From: Candidatus Cloacimonadota bacterium
Lineage (GTDB): Bacteria > Cloacimonadota > Cloacimonadia > Cloacimonadales > Cloacimonadaceae
DNA length: 6,275 nucleotides
Assembly (NCBI GenBank): GCA_023230795.1
Contig: JALNWR010000160.1
Location: forward strand, 1 to 6,275
Reading direction: 5' to 3'
The translations under genes were made by a program, and so were the position numbers. Each line of letters begins with the position of its first letter. Position 1 is the stretch's first letter. Below are positions 1 through 6,275 of this stretch, piece after piece. A model generated the notes under the pieces. That model ran no database searches. It saw only the letters and a program-made list of their open reading frames with translations, and was not told the origin of the DNA.

Positions 1-22
1 AAACAGGTGCACAATGCCTTGA

Positions 23-35
23 GTCCTGTAGGGAC
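23..35. repeat. Small imperfect palindrome, possible dispersed intergenic repeat
   Basis: GTCCTGTAGGGAC can fold into a hairpin: GTCC (23-26) pairs with GGAC (32-35), and a T-G wobble at 27/31 leaves a 3-base loop. The reverse strand reads GTCCCTACAGGAC, and the following bases are GGAATTTC. From memory this resembles short palindromic repeats scattered between genes in Bacteroidota and relatives, some linked to REP-type transposases. Only one copy is visible, so calling it a repeat family is inference. There is no U-tract after it, so it is not a classical terminator. Confidence 0.25.
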
Positions 36-178
36 GGAATTTCAGATAGCAACTACCAGTCCATAATCAGACTCTTGAAAATGGGGAAATGCCTGAAAAA
101 TCTTTTTTCTTGACAGAATTACTTATAGTCCAAAACTCATCCTTGAAGAGATTATGTATTGAAAACATAAATTAGAGT

Positions 179-183
179 AGAGG
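179..183 (+). promoter_or_regulatory. Shine-Dalgarno site that sets the start of gene 1
   Basis: AGAGG lies 6 bases before ATG 190, a normal spacing. An in-frame TTG at 184-186 would extend the protein by only two residues, and this purine run would then touch it directly. ATG 190 is therefore the better start. It also puts the signal peptide (MRLRYW followed by a hydrophobic run) right at the N-terminus. Confidence 0.6.
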
Positions 184-189
184 TTGCTC

Positions 190-1518
190 ATGAGGCTTAG
201 ATACTGGATTCTGACTGCTTTGGCAGCGTTTTTACCATGCTGGCATTTACATGCCGCGTGGGAGCTTAGCATAGTAATCCAGAACCTGGGCAGCTCTGGC
301 AGCTTTACGAGCTCGAACATGATAATAGGCGAGCATCCCGATGCCAGCGACGGATATGATGCTGGCTATGATCTTCGCTATAGCTTTCCCCCCATGAGTA
401 ATCAATATGTAGCGACCTATATAGTGCATGATGATTGGGGCGCCAATAACGGCAATTATCTTACCGACATCCGCAGCCAGATTCCCGGCGACAAGCTCTG
501 GCCTTGCCAAATCCGGGCTCACAATCCCTATTCGGCAAATTTCACCCTCAGCTGGAGCCTGCCGAATGGTTTTCCGGATTATTACCAGCCCACGCTGATC
601 TTAGCTTCTGCCAGCATCGATATGCGCACGCAAAGCGAATATGCCTTTAGCAGTAGCTACACTTTCACGGATTATAGCATCGCTTTGGAGTATAACGATG
701 CGCTCCCTACGCAAAATCAGGCGCTTCCCACGCTGAGCTTTTCGGACAATCAGATTCAAAGCCTGACTCTCTGCGATTACTTCAGTTCCGGCGATGGGGG
801 GCTGGAATATACTTGCGTTCCCAATCTTGAATTGGTGCAAGAGCTGGAAGCCGGGCCGGAGGGCATGCTCTGGCATATTTACCCCCGTCCGGGATGGAGG
901 GGAGAAACAGCTGCAGAGCTTAGGGTTTATGGCTCTCAGGGAGATTCACTGAGTGCCTTTTTGAGCGTGATTCGAGATAGCACAAATACTCCACCTCAGT
1001 GGGAAGGAGCCCTTGAGCTGCAGCTCATCCAGAACCAGGAGTATGTCCTTAGCTGGGAGGGTCTGATCTATGATGCAGATCGGGACATAGTCTCCGTGGC
1101 TATAAATGCGGGAGAGCATTTCTCGGCCGCATATAGCGACTCTTTGGCTCAGGCCACCCTTATTCCCCAACCGGCTTTCAAGGGCGAGACTGCTATCTTT
1201 TTGCTGCTCTCAGATGGCAGCAGTCCCCTGCAAAGAATCAATATCCCAGTTCAGGTCTTACCCTCAGAGCCACAGTGTCCACAGGGTATGATCCTGCAGA
1301 TTTTGCCAGACCACACTCTTGATCTTTCCTGGACTGCAGTGACTGCAGATATTTCCGGCCTGCCTGTCAACCAAATCTGCTATCGGGTTTCGCTATATGC
1401 AGAGCCAGACGCCACCGGCATTATCTTTCAGCAGGAAACTTCTGATACCCGGATCATCCTGCCTCTTTCGCAGCCGCGGGCCTTTATCCGCATAATTGCT
1501 ATCAACGCTGAGGATTGA
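190..1518 (+). CDS. Secreted multidomain beta-sandwich protein (cadherin-like and Fn3-like), function unknown
   Basis: The product is 442 aa and probably exported. Residues 1-23 form a signal peptide: basic start MRLR, hydrophobic core around ILTALAAFLP, and a likely cut near LHA/A. Residues 24-168 form a beta-rich domain with the signature DASDGYDAGYDL, then a DDWG motif, LTDIRS and TLSW. I recall such domains near the N-terminus of secreted FCB-group proteins, with unknown function. Residues 174-264 and 265-358 look like two tandem cadherin-like Ig domains; the second opens with NTPPQW, has YDADRD in the middle and ends near LSDG. Residues 361-442 are Fn3-like (LDLSW, ICYRVSLY, AFIRIIAINAE). 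No catalytic motif, membrane anchor or C-terminal type IX sorting domain is visible, and the chain stops at the edge of the Fn3 domain. Gene 2 follows on the same strand after 150 bases. The coding call is strong. A binding or adhesive role is inference from the domain types. Confidence 0.87.
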   Translation: MRLRYWILTALAAFLPCWHLHAAWELSIVIQNLGSSGSFTSSNMIIGEHPDASDGYDAGYDLRYSFPPMSNQYVATYIVHDDWGANNGNYLTDIRSQIPGDKLWPCQIRAHNPYSANFTLSWSLPNGFPDYYQPTLILASASIDMRTQSEYAFSSSYTFTDYSIALEYNDALPTQNQALPTLSFSDNQIQSLTLCDYFSSGDGGLEYTCVPNLELVQELEAGPEGMLWHIYPRPGWRGETAAELRVYGSQGDSLSAFLSVIRDSTNTPPQWEGALELQLIQNQEYVLSWEGLIYDADRDIVSVAINAGEHFSAAYSDSLAQATLIPQPAFKGETAIFLLLSDGSSPLQRINIPVQVLPSEPQCPQGMILQILPDHTLDLSWTAVTADISGLPVNQICYRVSLYAEPDATGIIFQQETSDTRIILPLSQPRAFIRIIAINAED

Positions 1519-1668
1519 GATCATGGTAGTATCATCAATAACAGAGCTTAGTTACATACATTGCATAAAATCGCAGCTATATGCGGCTGTAGGAATCGGG
1601 GCAGAGACGTCTGTCAGGCAGCTCCGGCAAGCTTTCAATCAATTAATTACTTTAGAAAGGAGATCACA
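1519..1668. other. Intergenic gap between the two secreted-protein genes
   Basis: These 150 bases have no supportable gene. A perfect 8-base palindrome AGACGTCT sits at 1605-1612. A weak 4-base stem CGCA/TGCG lies just before it, around 1572-1585. Neither is followed by a T-run, so no intrinsic terminator can be called. TAAAAT at 1566-1571 could serve as a -10 box but has no recognisable -35 partner. The gap is long enough for gene 2 to have its own promoter, yet read-through from gene 1 is also possible. Confidence 0.5.
1656..1664 (+). promoter_or_regulatory. Strong Shine-Dalgarno site of gene 2
   Basis: AAAGGAGAT includes a near-full anti-16S complement, with AGGAG ending 6 bases before ATG 1669. 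It is clearly stronger than the site of gene 1 and fixes the start of gene 2. A further ATG in the same frame at codon 10 lies inside the signal peptide and would remove its N-terminal region, so 1669 is preferred. Confidence 0.8.
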
Positions 1669-4600
1669 ATGAAAGCTAACAACAATAGCATTACCATGTT
1701 TCTGTTCGTTGTTTTTGTTATTATGTCAGGCCCTCTGTGGGCACAATTTACCGGAGGTCTGGGAACTCAGGCCTCGCCATATCTGGTGGAAACTGCAGAG
1801 CAACTGCATCAAGTGCGCCTGTATCCCACGGCATATTTTTTACAAAATGCCGATATAAATCTTGATCTCGCACCTTACAATAGCGGCCCTGGCTGGCAGG
1901 CTATTGGAGAGCCTGATACGCCTTTTTCGGGCAATTTCGATGGAAACGGCTATCAGATTGCGGGGCTATATATCAATAGACCTCAGGCGGATTACCAGGG
2001 CCTGTTTGGCTATATCTCAAATGCCGCCTTGCTGAATATGCAGCTGAGCGATGCCCAGATCGTGGGAAACGATTATGTGGCTGCGCTCTCTGGCTCTGCT
2101 CTGACGAGCATCATTGCAAATTGCAGCGTGCAGGCCGAAATCACCGGCGCTGAAATCACCGGTGGGCTGATCGGCTCTCTGGCTATGAACAGTCAGCTTT
2201 CCCATAGCTCAGCCCTAGTGCAGATCAGTGGAGATTTTGCCACCGGCGCCTTGTGTGGCTATGCCAAAGGCTATAGCGAGATCTCCTCTTGCGTGAGCAG
2301 AGGCAGCGTAACGGGCAATATCGCCGCAGGTGGCCTCATCGGCATCCTGGGCGGGTCTTTTTTGAGCAAAAGCTACTCCACCGCTGCAGTATCAGCCAGC
2401 TCATCCACAGGTGGCCTGCTTGGCGAAAACGACACCCAGAGCACGGTGCAGGAATGCTATAGCATCGGCAGCGTAAGTGGAGTAAACGACGTTGGCGGCT
2501 TGATCGGACGCAATCTTGATAGCACAGTCTCCCAAAGCTATTGGAATACACAAAGCAGCGGTCTGAGCTATTCTGCTGCAGGCGAAGGCAGAAGCAGCCA
2601 GGATATGAGCTATCCTTTTGCGGCTGATACTTATCAGAACTGGGATTTTGCCGAAAGCTGGAGCTGGGACGAAGACTACAATGGCGGCTACCCTTATCTG
2701 ACTTGGGAATATACCGCTCCGCTTGTGCTGGACCTGATGGTGGAATCCTTTAGCGGTCCTACGCTTTTGGGTGTAAATCTACAGGCCGCATACACCTTGC
2801 AGGTGATCAATACCGGCGAGGCTATAATAGAAAGCTTTGAAGCCAAGCTCTTCAAGCAATCAGGCGAGCTTTTGAGCAGCCAGATTTTGGGCCCGATCCA
2901 GCCAGAGGAAATCTTTAGCGTCCAGCTCCATTGGACCCCCACCGCAGCTTATGAAGGCTCTGTATATGCGGTGGTAGAGCTGGAAGATGATATCAATCCC
3001 GATGATAACCAAAGCCAGCAAATCGCCGTAATAGTATCTGACGAAATCCAGGCGGCCACCATAGGAAATGAAGATACTACCGCCCGCTATCCTCTGGATT
3101 TCTATTGGAAAGCAAGTGTCTTTGAGACTATCTACTATGCCGATGAACTGGGCTTCAACGGCATGATCTTCAATCTGGAATTTTACAATTCATTCAGCGA
3201 AGAGCTCCCCAATATGCCCATCAAAATCTGGCTGGGAGAAAGTTCTCAGACCGAGCTCACCGAGGCCTGGATTCCCTCCACTCAGCTGCAGCTGGTCTAT
3301 GATGGTCCGGTGGATTTCCCTATGGGTGAAAACGCCATCTCCATCACGCTGGACAGCCCCTTTTCCTATCAGAGCGGAAACCTCGTGATGCTGGTGGAGC
3401 GCCCTTTGGATGAGAACTATTATGGTTCCCAAAATCTCTTTTACGTCCAAAGCTCCTCTACCCAGCGCAGCAGAAGCTATCACAGCGATGTGGAAGTGCT
3501 GGATTTGGAAAATCCGAACGCTCCCGGCTCCTGGATCAGCGAATACCCCCGTTGCACCTTCCGCTTTATGGGGCAAGCCTATCAAGCAGCGCCCACCGAG
3601 CTCAGTCTGGAATATTTTCCGGATCAAAGCCGGCTGGCCTTAAGCTGGCTGCCTCCGGAAACCGGCTATCCACTGCTTTACAAGGTCTATCGCAATGAAG
3701 AACCCTACGCAGAAACTATCCTGCCCTATTTTGAAGATAACGAACTCAGCCCGGGCGAAACTTATAGCTATTACGTCTGCGCAGTATATGCCACCGGCGA
3801 ATCTGAACCTTCGAATGTGGTGAGTCAGGAGATTGAGATCAGCAGCCCCCTCGCCTACATCCCGGATGATAACTTCAGGATGGCGATCAATAATGAATTG
3901 GGACAAGGAGCAGATTATCAGCCTACTATAGCTGATCTTGAGTCCATCATATATGTAGAGGCCCCAGATCAAGGCATAGTTAGCCTCGAAGGCGCGCAGC
4001 ATCTGATCAATATGCAGGGGCTGTACCTGGATTCCAATCAGATCAGCGAGCTTAGCCCCATCAGCAATTTGACTCAATTGCAATCTCTGGATTTAAACTA
4101 CAACCAGATCAGCGAGCTCAGCCCGCTGAGCAATTTGACCCTTCTGGAAATACTGTATCTGACCGATAACCAGATCAGCGAGCTGGACGCCCTGAGTAAC
4201 ATGACTCTTTTGCGAGCGCTCTATCTGAATAATAACCAGATCACCGAGCTGGGTCCCCTGAGCAATATGACCCTCTTGGAAAGACTATACCTGTATGACA
4301 ACCAAATCACCGAGCTCAGCCCCGTCAGCACTCTGGCCAATCTGCAAAGACTTTATCTTGCAAACAACCAGGTCAGCGAGCTGAGCCCGATCTCTTCCCT
4401 CACCAATCTGCAAGGGCTGACCTTATCCTCAAACCAGATTAGCGAGCTCAGCCCCCTGGTGGGATTAAGCAATCTGCAATGGCTGTCCCTGGCCTATAAC
4501 CAGATCAACGATGCCAGCCCCTTGAGCTCTCTTATTAGCCTGCAAGACCTGGATTTGAGTGCAAACCAGATTAGCGATATCTGGCCCCTGGCCGGGCTTA

Positions 4601-6275
4601 GCAACCTCAACGAGTTTGATCTGGAGGCAAACCCCCTCTCCTACGAATCCATGCTGCTTTCACAAAGCTGGAGCTTGCCATACACGGCCAGCACTTATGA
4701 GCCTTTATCTCCCTGCTATCCTGATCCAGAGCGCAATGGTACGGACATAGCCCTAAACTCTGGCCTCTTTTGGCAGGCGAATTACGAATACCAAACCGCA
4801 GAGTATGAAGTGTATCTCGGAGCCAGCCCCCAGAGCCTCAGCTACCTGGGATATGGCTATCTGATGGATGAAACCGGCTACACATTTGATACCACCTTGG
4901 AGCCCCTCACAGAGTATTACTGGAGAGTAAAAGCTGTCGAAGATACTACCGAAATCTGGAGCGGGATGTGGAGCTTTACTACCGGTGAGACTGTCCTGAT
5001 GGCAGAGATAGGAGTTGAGCCTGCTTTTGTTTACGAGGAATTGAACCTGGAAGAGAGCAGTGAGCTGCAGATCACCATCAGCAACACCGGTAATATTCCC
5101 CTGGACTGGGAAAGTGAAATAATCTTTGGACGCAGCATCCGGACAGGGCAAGACCGCACTCTCAGCATCTCGCTGGAGCCTGCCTTTGGAACTATTGCAC
5201 CATCCTCTTTTGTGAATTGCCTGCTTAGCTTTAGCCCGGCAGACACCCTCGGAACTTACAGCTATGAAATTCAGCTATCCTCCAATGATCCTGAAAATCC
5301 GCTGCTCATAGTGCCCGTGGAGTATCAGGTTTTTAGCCCGCTGGCCTATATCCCCGATGATAACTTCCGCATGGCGATCAACAGCGAATTAGAACAGCCC
5401 GAGGATTATCAACCTACTATAGCTGATCTTGAGTCTCTTAACGGACGTCTATCGGCAACATCAAGAGGGATCGTCAGCCTCGAAGGCGCACAGCATCTCA
5501 TCAATCTGCCGGAGCTGATTCTTCATTACAACCAGATCAGCGATCTCAGCCCGCTGTCCAATCTGAACAATCTGCAATATCTGATTCTTTTTTACAATCA
5601 GATCAGCGATCTGGGTCCGCTGTCCAATCTGAGCAATCTACAGATACTGGATCTCAGTTCCAACCAGGTCAGCGATCTCAGCCCGCTATCAAATCTGAGT
5701 AATCTGGAGGGGCTGAGTCTTGATTACAACCAGATCAGCGACCTGGGTCCCCTGTCAAATCTGAGCAATCTGCTGGAGCTGTATCTCGAAGACAACCAGT
5801 TCAGCGATCTGAGTACACTGGCCAATCTGAGCAATCTGCAATATCTGAATCTCGGCTCAAACCAGATCAGCGATCTGAGTACACTGGCCAATCTGAACAA
5901 TCTGCAATATCTGAATCTCGGCTCAAACCAGATCAGCGATCTGAGTACACTGGCCAATCTGAGCAATCTAAATAATCTGATCCTCGAAAATAACATAATC
6001 AGCGATATCAGCGCACTGGCCAATCTGAGCAATCTGCATTATCTGAATCTGAAATCCAACCAGATCAGCGGCCTTAATTCACTGACCAATCTTATCAATT
6101 TGGGGAGCCTGAATCTTCAGAACAACCAGATCAGCGACCTGGGTCCGCTGTCCAATCTAAACAATCTGGATTGGCTATGGCTTAATGAAAACCAGATCAG
6201 CGATCTAAGTCCCCTGGCCGGATTGACTAATATCCAGGAGCTGTATCTTTTATACAACCAGATCAGCGATATCTG
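1669..6275 (+). CDS. Giant secreted GLUG / CARDB-like / Fn3-like / leucine-rich repeat surface protein, 3' end outside the window
   Basis: The frame is open for 1535 codons plus two bases and has no stop before the window ends. Residues 1-25 are a signal peptide (MKANNN, a hydrophobic core, cut at LWA/Q). Residues 27-348 are a GLUG-repeat region. Residues 352-456 resemble a CARDB Ig domain (DLMVESF, YTLQVINTGEA, DINPDDNQS). Residues 460-638 match an uncharacterised module I recall from Cloacimonadota-type secreted proteins (YPLDFYWK, YYADELG, PIKIWLGE, GNLVMLVERP). Residues 642-724 are Fn3-like (LALSWLPP, YKVYRN, YSYYVCAVYATGESEPSN). A cap (726-778) leads into ten 22-residue LRRs (779-998). 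A second Fn3-like domain spans about 1018-1106 (AEYEVYLGAS, YYWRVKAV, WSFTTG). An ASPM/SPD-2/Hydin-like Ig domain spans about 1110-1220 (ITISNTGNIPLDW, SNDPENP). A second cap (1223-1276) leads into at least twelve more LRRs. No catalytic motif is seen. An extracellular adhesin or ligand-binding role is inference; the C-terminal anchor or sorting signal would lie outside the window. Confidence 0.93.
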   Translation, partial: MKANNNSITMFLFVVFVIMSGPLWAQFTGGLGTQASPYLVETAEQLHQVRLYPTAYFLQNADINLDLAPYNSGPGWQAIGEPDTPFSGNFDGNGYQIAGLYINRPQADYQGLFGYISNAALLNMQLSDAQIVGNDYVAALSGSALTSIIANCSVQAEITGAEITGGLIGSLAMNSQLSHSSALVQISGDFATGALCGYAKGYSEISSCVSRGSVTGNIAAGGLIGILGGSFLSKSYSTAAVSASSSTGGLLGENDTQSTVQECYSIGSVSGVNDVGGLIGRNLDSTVSQSYWNTQSSGLSYSAAGEGRSSQDMSYPFAADTYQNWDFAESWSWDEDYNGGYPYLTWEYTAPLVLDLMVESFSGPTLLGVNLQAAYTLQVINTGEAIIESFEAKLFKQSGELLSSQILGPIQPEEIFSVQLHWTPTAAYEGSVYAVVELEDDINPDDNQSQQIAVIVSDEIQAATIGNEDTTARYPLDFYWKASVFETIYYADELGFNGMIFNLEFYNSFSEELPNMPIKIWLGESSQTELTEAWIPSTQLQLVYDGPVDFPMGENAISITLDSPFSYQSGNLVMLVERPLDENYYGSQNLFYVQSSSTQRSRSYHSDVEVLDLENPNAPGSWISEYPRCTFRFMGQAYQAAPTELSLEYFPDQSRLALSWLPPETGYPLLYKVYRNEEPYAETILPYFEDNELSPGETYSYYVCAVYATGESEPSNVVSQEIEISSPLAYIPDDNFRMAINNELGQGADYQPTIADLESIIYVEAPDQGIVSLEGAQHLINMQGLYLDSNQISELSPISNLTQLQSLDLNYNQISELSPLSNLTLLEILYLTDNQISELDALSNMTLLRALYLNNNQITELGPLSNMTLLERLYLYDNQITELSPVSTLANLQRLYLANNQVSELSPISSLTNLQGLTLSSNQISELSPLVGLSNLQWLSLAYNQINDASPLSSLISLQDLDLSANQISDIWPLAGLSNLNEFDLEANPLSYESMLLSQSWSLPYTASTYEPLSPCYPDPERNGTDIALNSGLFWQANYEYQTAEYEVYLGASPQSLSYLGYGYLMDETGYTFDTTLEPLTEYYWRVKAVEDTTEIWSGMWSFTTGETVLMAEIGVEPAFVYEELNLEESSELQITISNTGNIPLDWESEIIFGRSIRTGQDRTLSISLEPAFGTIAPSSFVNCLLSFSPADTLGTYSYEIQLSSNDPENPLLIVPVEYQVFSPLAYIPDDNFRMAINSELEQPEDYQPTIADLESLNGRLSATSRGIVSLEGAQHLINLPELILHYNQISDLSPLSNLNNLQYLILFYNQISDLGPLSNLSNLQILDLSSNQVSDLSPLSNLSNLEGLSLDYNQISDLGPLSNLSNLLELYLEDNQFSDLSTLANLSNLQYLNLGSNQISDLSTLANLNNLQYLNLGSNQISDLSTLANLSNLNNLILENNIISDISALANLSNLHYLNLKSNQISGLNSLTNLINLGSLNLQNNQISDLGPLSNLNNLDWLWLNENQISDLSPLAGLTNIQELYLLYNQISDI
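1993..2553 (+). repeat. GLUG-type repeats in the N-terminal part of gene 2
   Basis: After an FDGNGY motif (residues 90-95) and a QGLFGY motif (110-115), a short glycine-rich core recurs about every 26-28 residues: ALSG near 139, GGLIG at 165, GALCG at 193, GGLIG at 221, GGLLG at 248 and GGLIG at 276. Between the cores, variants of 'S.C.S.GSVSG' repeat. The region closes with SYWNTQSSG (290-298) and a GRSSQDM motif, the usual ending of such regions. GLUG repeats are known from bacterial surface proteins and are thought to form a beta-solenoid-like fold. The copies are diverged at the DNA level, so this is an old repeat, unlike LRR array 2. Confidence 0.8.
3844..4008 (+). repeat. LRR N-terminal cap, copy 1
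   Basis: This encodes residues 726-780, beginning SPLAYIPDDNFRMAIN and ending GIVSLEGAQHLI. It leads directly into LRR array 1. Copy 2 lies 1491 bases downstream, and the pair shares a 23-base identical stretch (3922-3944 and 5413-5435). Such 'IPD.NF..AI' caps occur before internalin-like LRRs in secreted bacterial proteins. The residues between ADLES and GIVSLEG differ and are one residue shorter than in copy 2. Confidence 0.75.
4003..4662 (+). repeat. LRR array 1: ten 22-residue leucine-rich repeats
   Basis: The conserved asparagines fall exactly 22 residues apart, at 790, 812, 834, 856, 878, 900, 922, 944, 966 and 988. The unit is L..L..L.L..NQISELSPLSN, the short internalin-like class. 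The first seven units carry S/T-E-L after the NQ-I/V, then NDA and SDI follow. Unit 10 is degenerate (EANPLSYES) and acts as the closing cap before the second Fn3-like domain. Such arrays form a curved solenoid used for protein or glycan binding. The DNA copies differ at many positions, so this array is not freshly duplicated. Confidence 0.92.
5335..5502 (+). repeat. LRR N-terminal cap, copy 2
   Basis: This encodes residues 1223-1278. The opening SPLAYIPDDNFRMAIN and the ending GIVSLEGAQHLIN match copy 1 exactly in protein, with silent DNA changes such as CTC/CTG and AGG/CGC. The middle (LNGRLSATSR) is unrelated to copy 1 and one residue longer. Together with the following LRRs it repeats the cap-plus-array layout of copy 1. 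Confidence 0.75.
5497..6275 (+). repeat. LRR array 2: at least twelve 22-residue leucine-rich repeats, cut by the window end
   Basis: Asparagines repeat every 22 residues from 1288 to 1530. The consensus is LSNLSNLQYLNL..NQISDLSP, with D where array 1 mostly has E. Unit 8 (NNIISDI) lacks the usual Q and unit 9 has G in place of D. Every unit is exactly 66 bases with no indel. Copies are far more alike in DNA than those of array 1. The last complete residues are QISDI, followed by bases TG. Array 1 has QISDIW near its end, so a TGG codon and an approaching end of the array are plausible, though this is unproven. Confidence 0.92.
5801..5932 (+). repeat. Near-perfect 66-base tandem duplication inside LRR array 2
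   Basis: Bases 5801-5866 and 5867-5932 match at 65 of 66 positions. The one change is AGC to AAC (Ser to Asn in LSN/LNN). The match to the first copy continues for another 37 bases after 5932, including a return to AGC. The unit is one LRR in length and keeps the frame. This is what a recent unequal crossover or replication slippage would leave. Confidence 0.9.

Larger units (their letters stand above)
1..189. other. Upstream non-coding region, no gene seen
   Basis: No gene can be supported here. On the + strand, frame 1 is open from the window edge to a TAA at 64-66 and frame 3 to a TGA at 111-113. Either could be the tail of a gene lying upstream, but 21 and 36 codons are too few to judge and neither peptide is recognisable. 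The stretch holds a small palindrome (23-35), an A-rich/T-rich inverted repeat (95-109) and an isolated TTGACA (110-115) without a matching -10 box. The sequence becomes AT-rich just before gene 1, as expected for a leader or promoter region. Confidence 0.5.

Noticed and set aside
95..109. GAAAAA/TTTTTC inverted repeat as an intrinsic terminator of an upstream gene
   Set aside because: The stem has a single G-C pair and five A-T pairs with a 3-base loop, so it would be unstable, and no T-run follows it.
110..115. TTGACA as a sigma-70 -35 box for gene 1
   Set aside because: At 16-18 bases downstream the sequence is around AAAACTCA, which does not resemble a -10 box. TTGAAG (143-148) with CATAAA (166-171) has 17-base spacing but only four matches in each hexamer, and would leave almost no leader before the Shine-Dalgarno site.
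184..189. TTG start two codons upstream of ATG 190 for gene 1
   Set aside because: The purine-rich ribosome site at 179-183 would abut this TTG, while it is correctly spaced for ATG 190.
1605..1612. AGACGTCT palindrome as an operator or terminator before gene 2
   Set aside because: It is only 8 bases, the flanks are not symmetrical and no T-run follows. An 8-base palindrome is expected by chance at this scale.
3190..4083. Two - strand open frames of about 145 codons (3190-3627 and 3640-4083)
   Set aside because: Both lie antisense to a gene with clear protein domains and continuous coding. Their translations show no recognisable domain.
5724..6032. 102-codon open frame on the - strand with internal repeats
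   Set aside because: It lies opposite the LRR array. Its repeats are the reverse-strand shadow of the 66-base units; it has no other sign of being coding.
5497..6275. CRISPR-like array from the regular repeats
   Set aside because: The 66-base periodicity is in frame and encodes 22-residue leucine-rich repeats. There are no unique spacers between identical short repeats.

Overview
The window holds two genes for secreted proteins, both on the + strand, plus two short non-coding stretches. There are no RNA genes, insertion sequences, CRISPR arrays or enzymes that I can support. The style of the proteins points to an FCB-group bacterium. My best guess is a member of Candidatus Cloacimonadota, with Bacteroidota or a related candidate phylum as alternatives. 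The guess rests on GLUG repeats opened by an 'FTGG.GTQASPYLVETAEQL' type start, on an uncharacterised 'YPLDFYWK...YYADELG...PIKIWLG' module that I associate with that phylum from memory, and on the mix of Fn3-like, CARDB-like and LRR modules. It could not be checked by a search.

Layout: bases 1-189 are upstream sequence with a small GTCC/GGAC palindrome and no convincing promoter. Gene 1 (190-1518, 442 aa) has a signal peptide, an N-terminal beta-rich domain, two cadherin-like Ig domains and a C-terminal Fn3-like domain. A 150-base gap follows and ends in a strong Shine-Dalgarno sequence. Gene 2 starts at 1669 and is still open at the window edge, giving at least 1535 residues. Its order is signal peptide, GLUG-repeat region, CARDB-like domain, an uncharacterised FCB-type module, Fn3-like domain, cap plus a ten-unit LRR array, a second Fn3-like domain, an ASPM/SPD-2/Hydin-like Ig domain, then a second cap plus an LRR array of at least twelve units.

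Both products look like exported, non-enzymatic binding or adhesion proteins. The shared strand and theme suggest a surface-protein locus, but nothing shows that they work together. The most informative signal is evolutionary. Gene 2 carries a duplicated cap-plus-LRR supermodule, each array has its own consensus (mostly ISEL against ISDL), and the second array contains a 66-base tandem duplication with only one mismatch. This indicates recent repeat expansion in a giant surface protein. I found no clear new multi-gene system; the architecture of gene 2 is the main novelty candidate.
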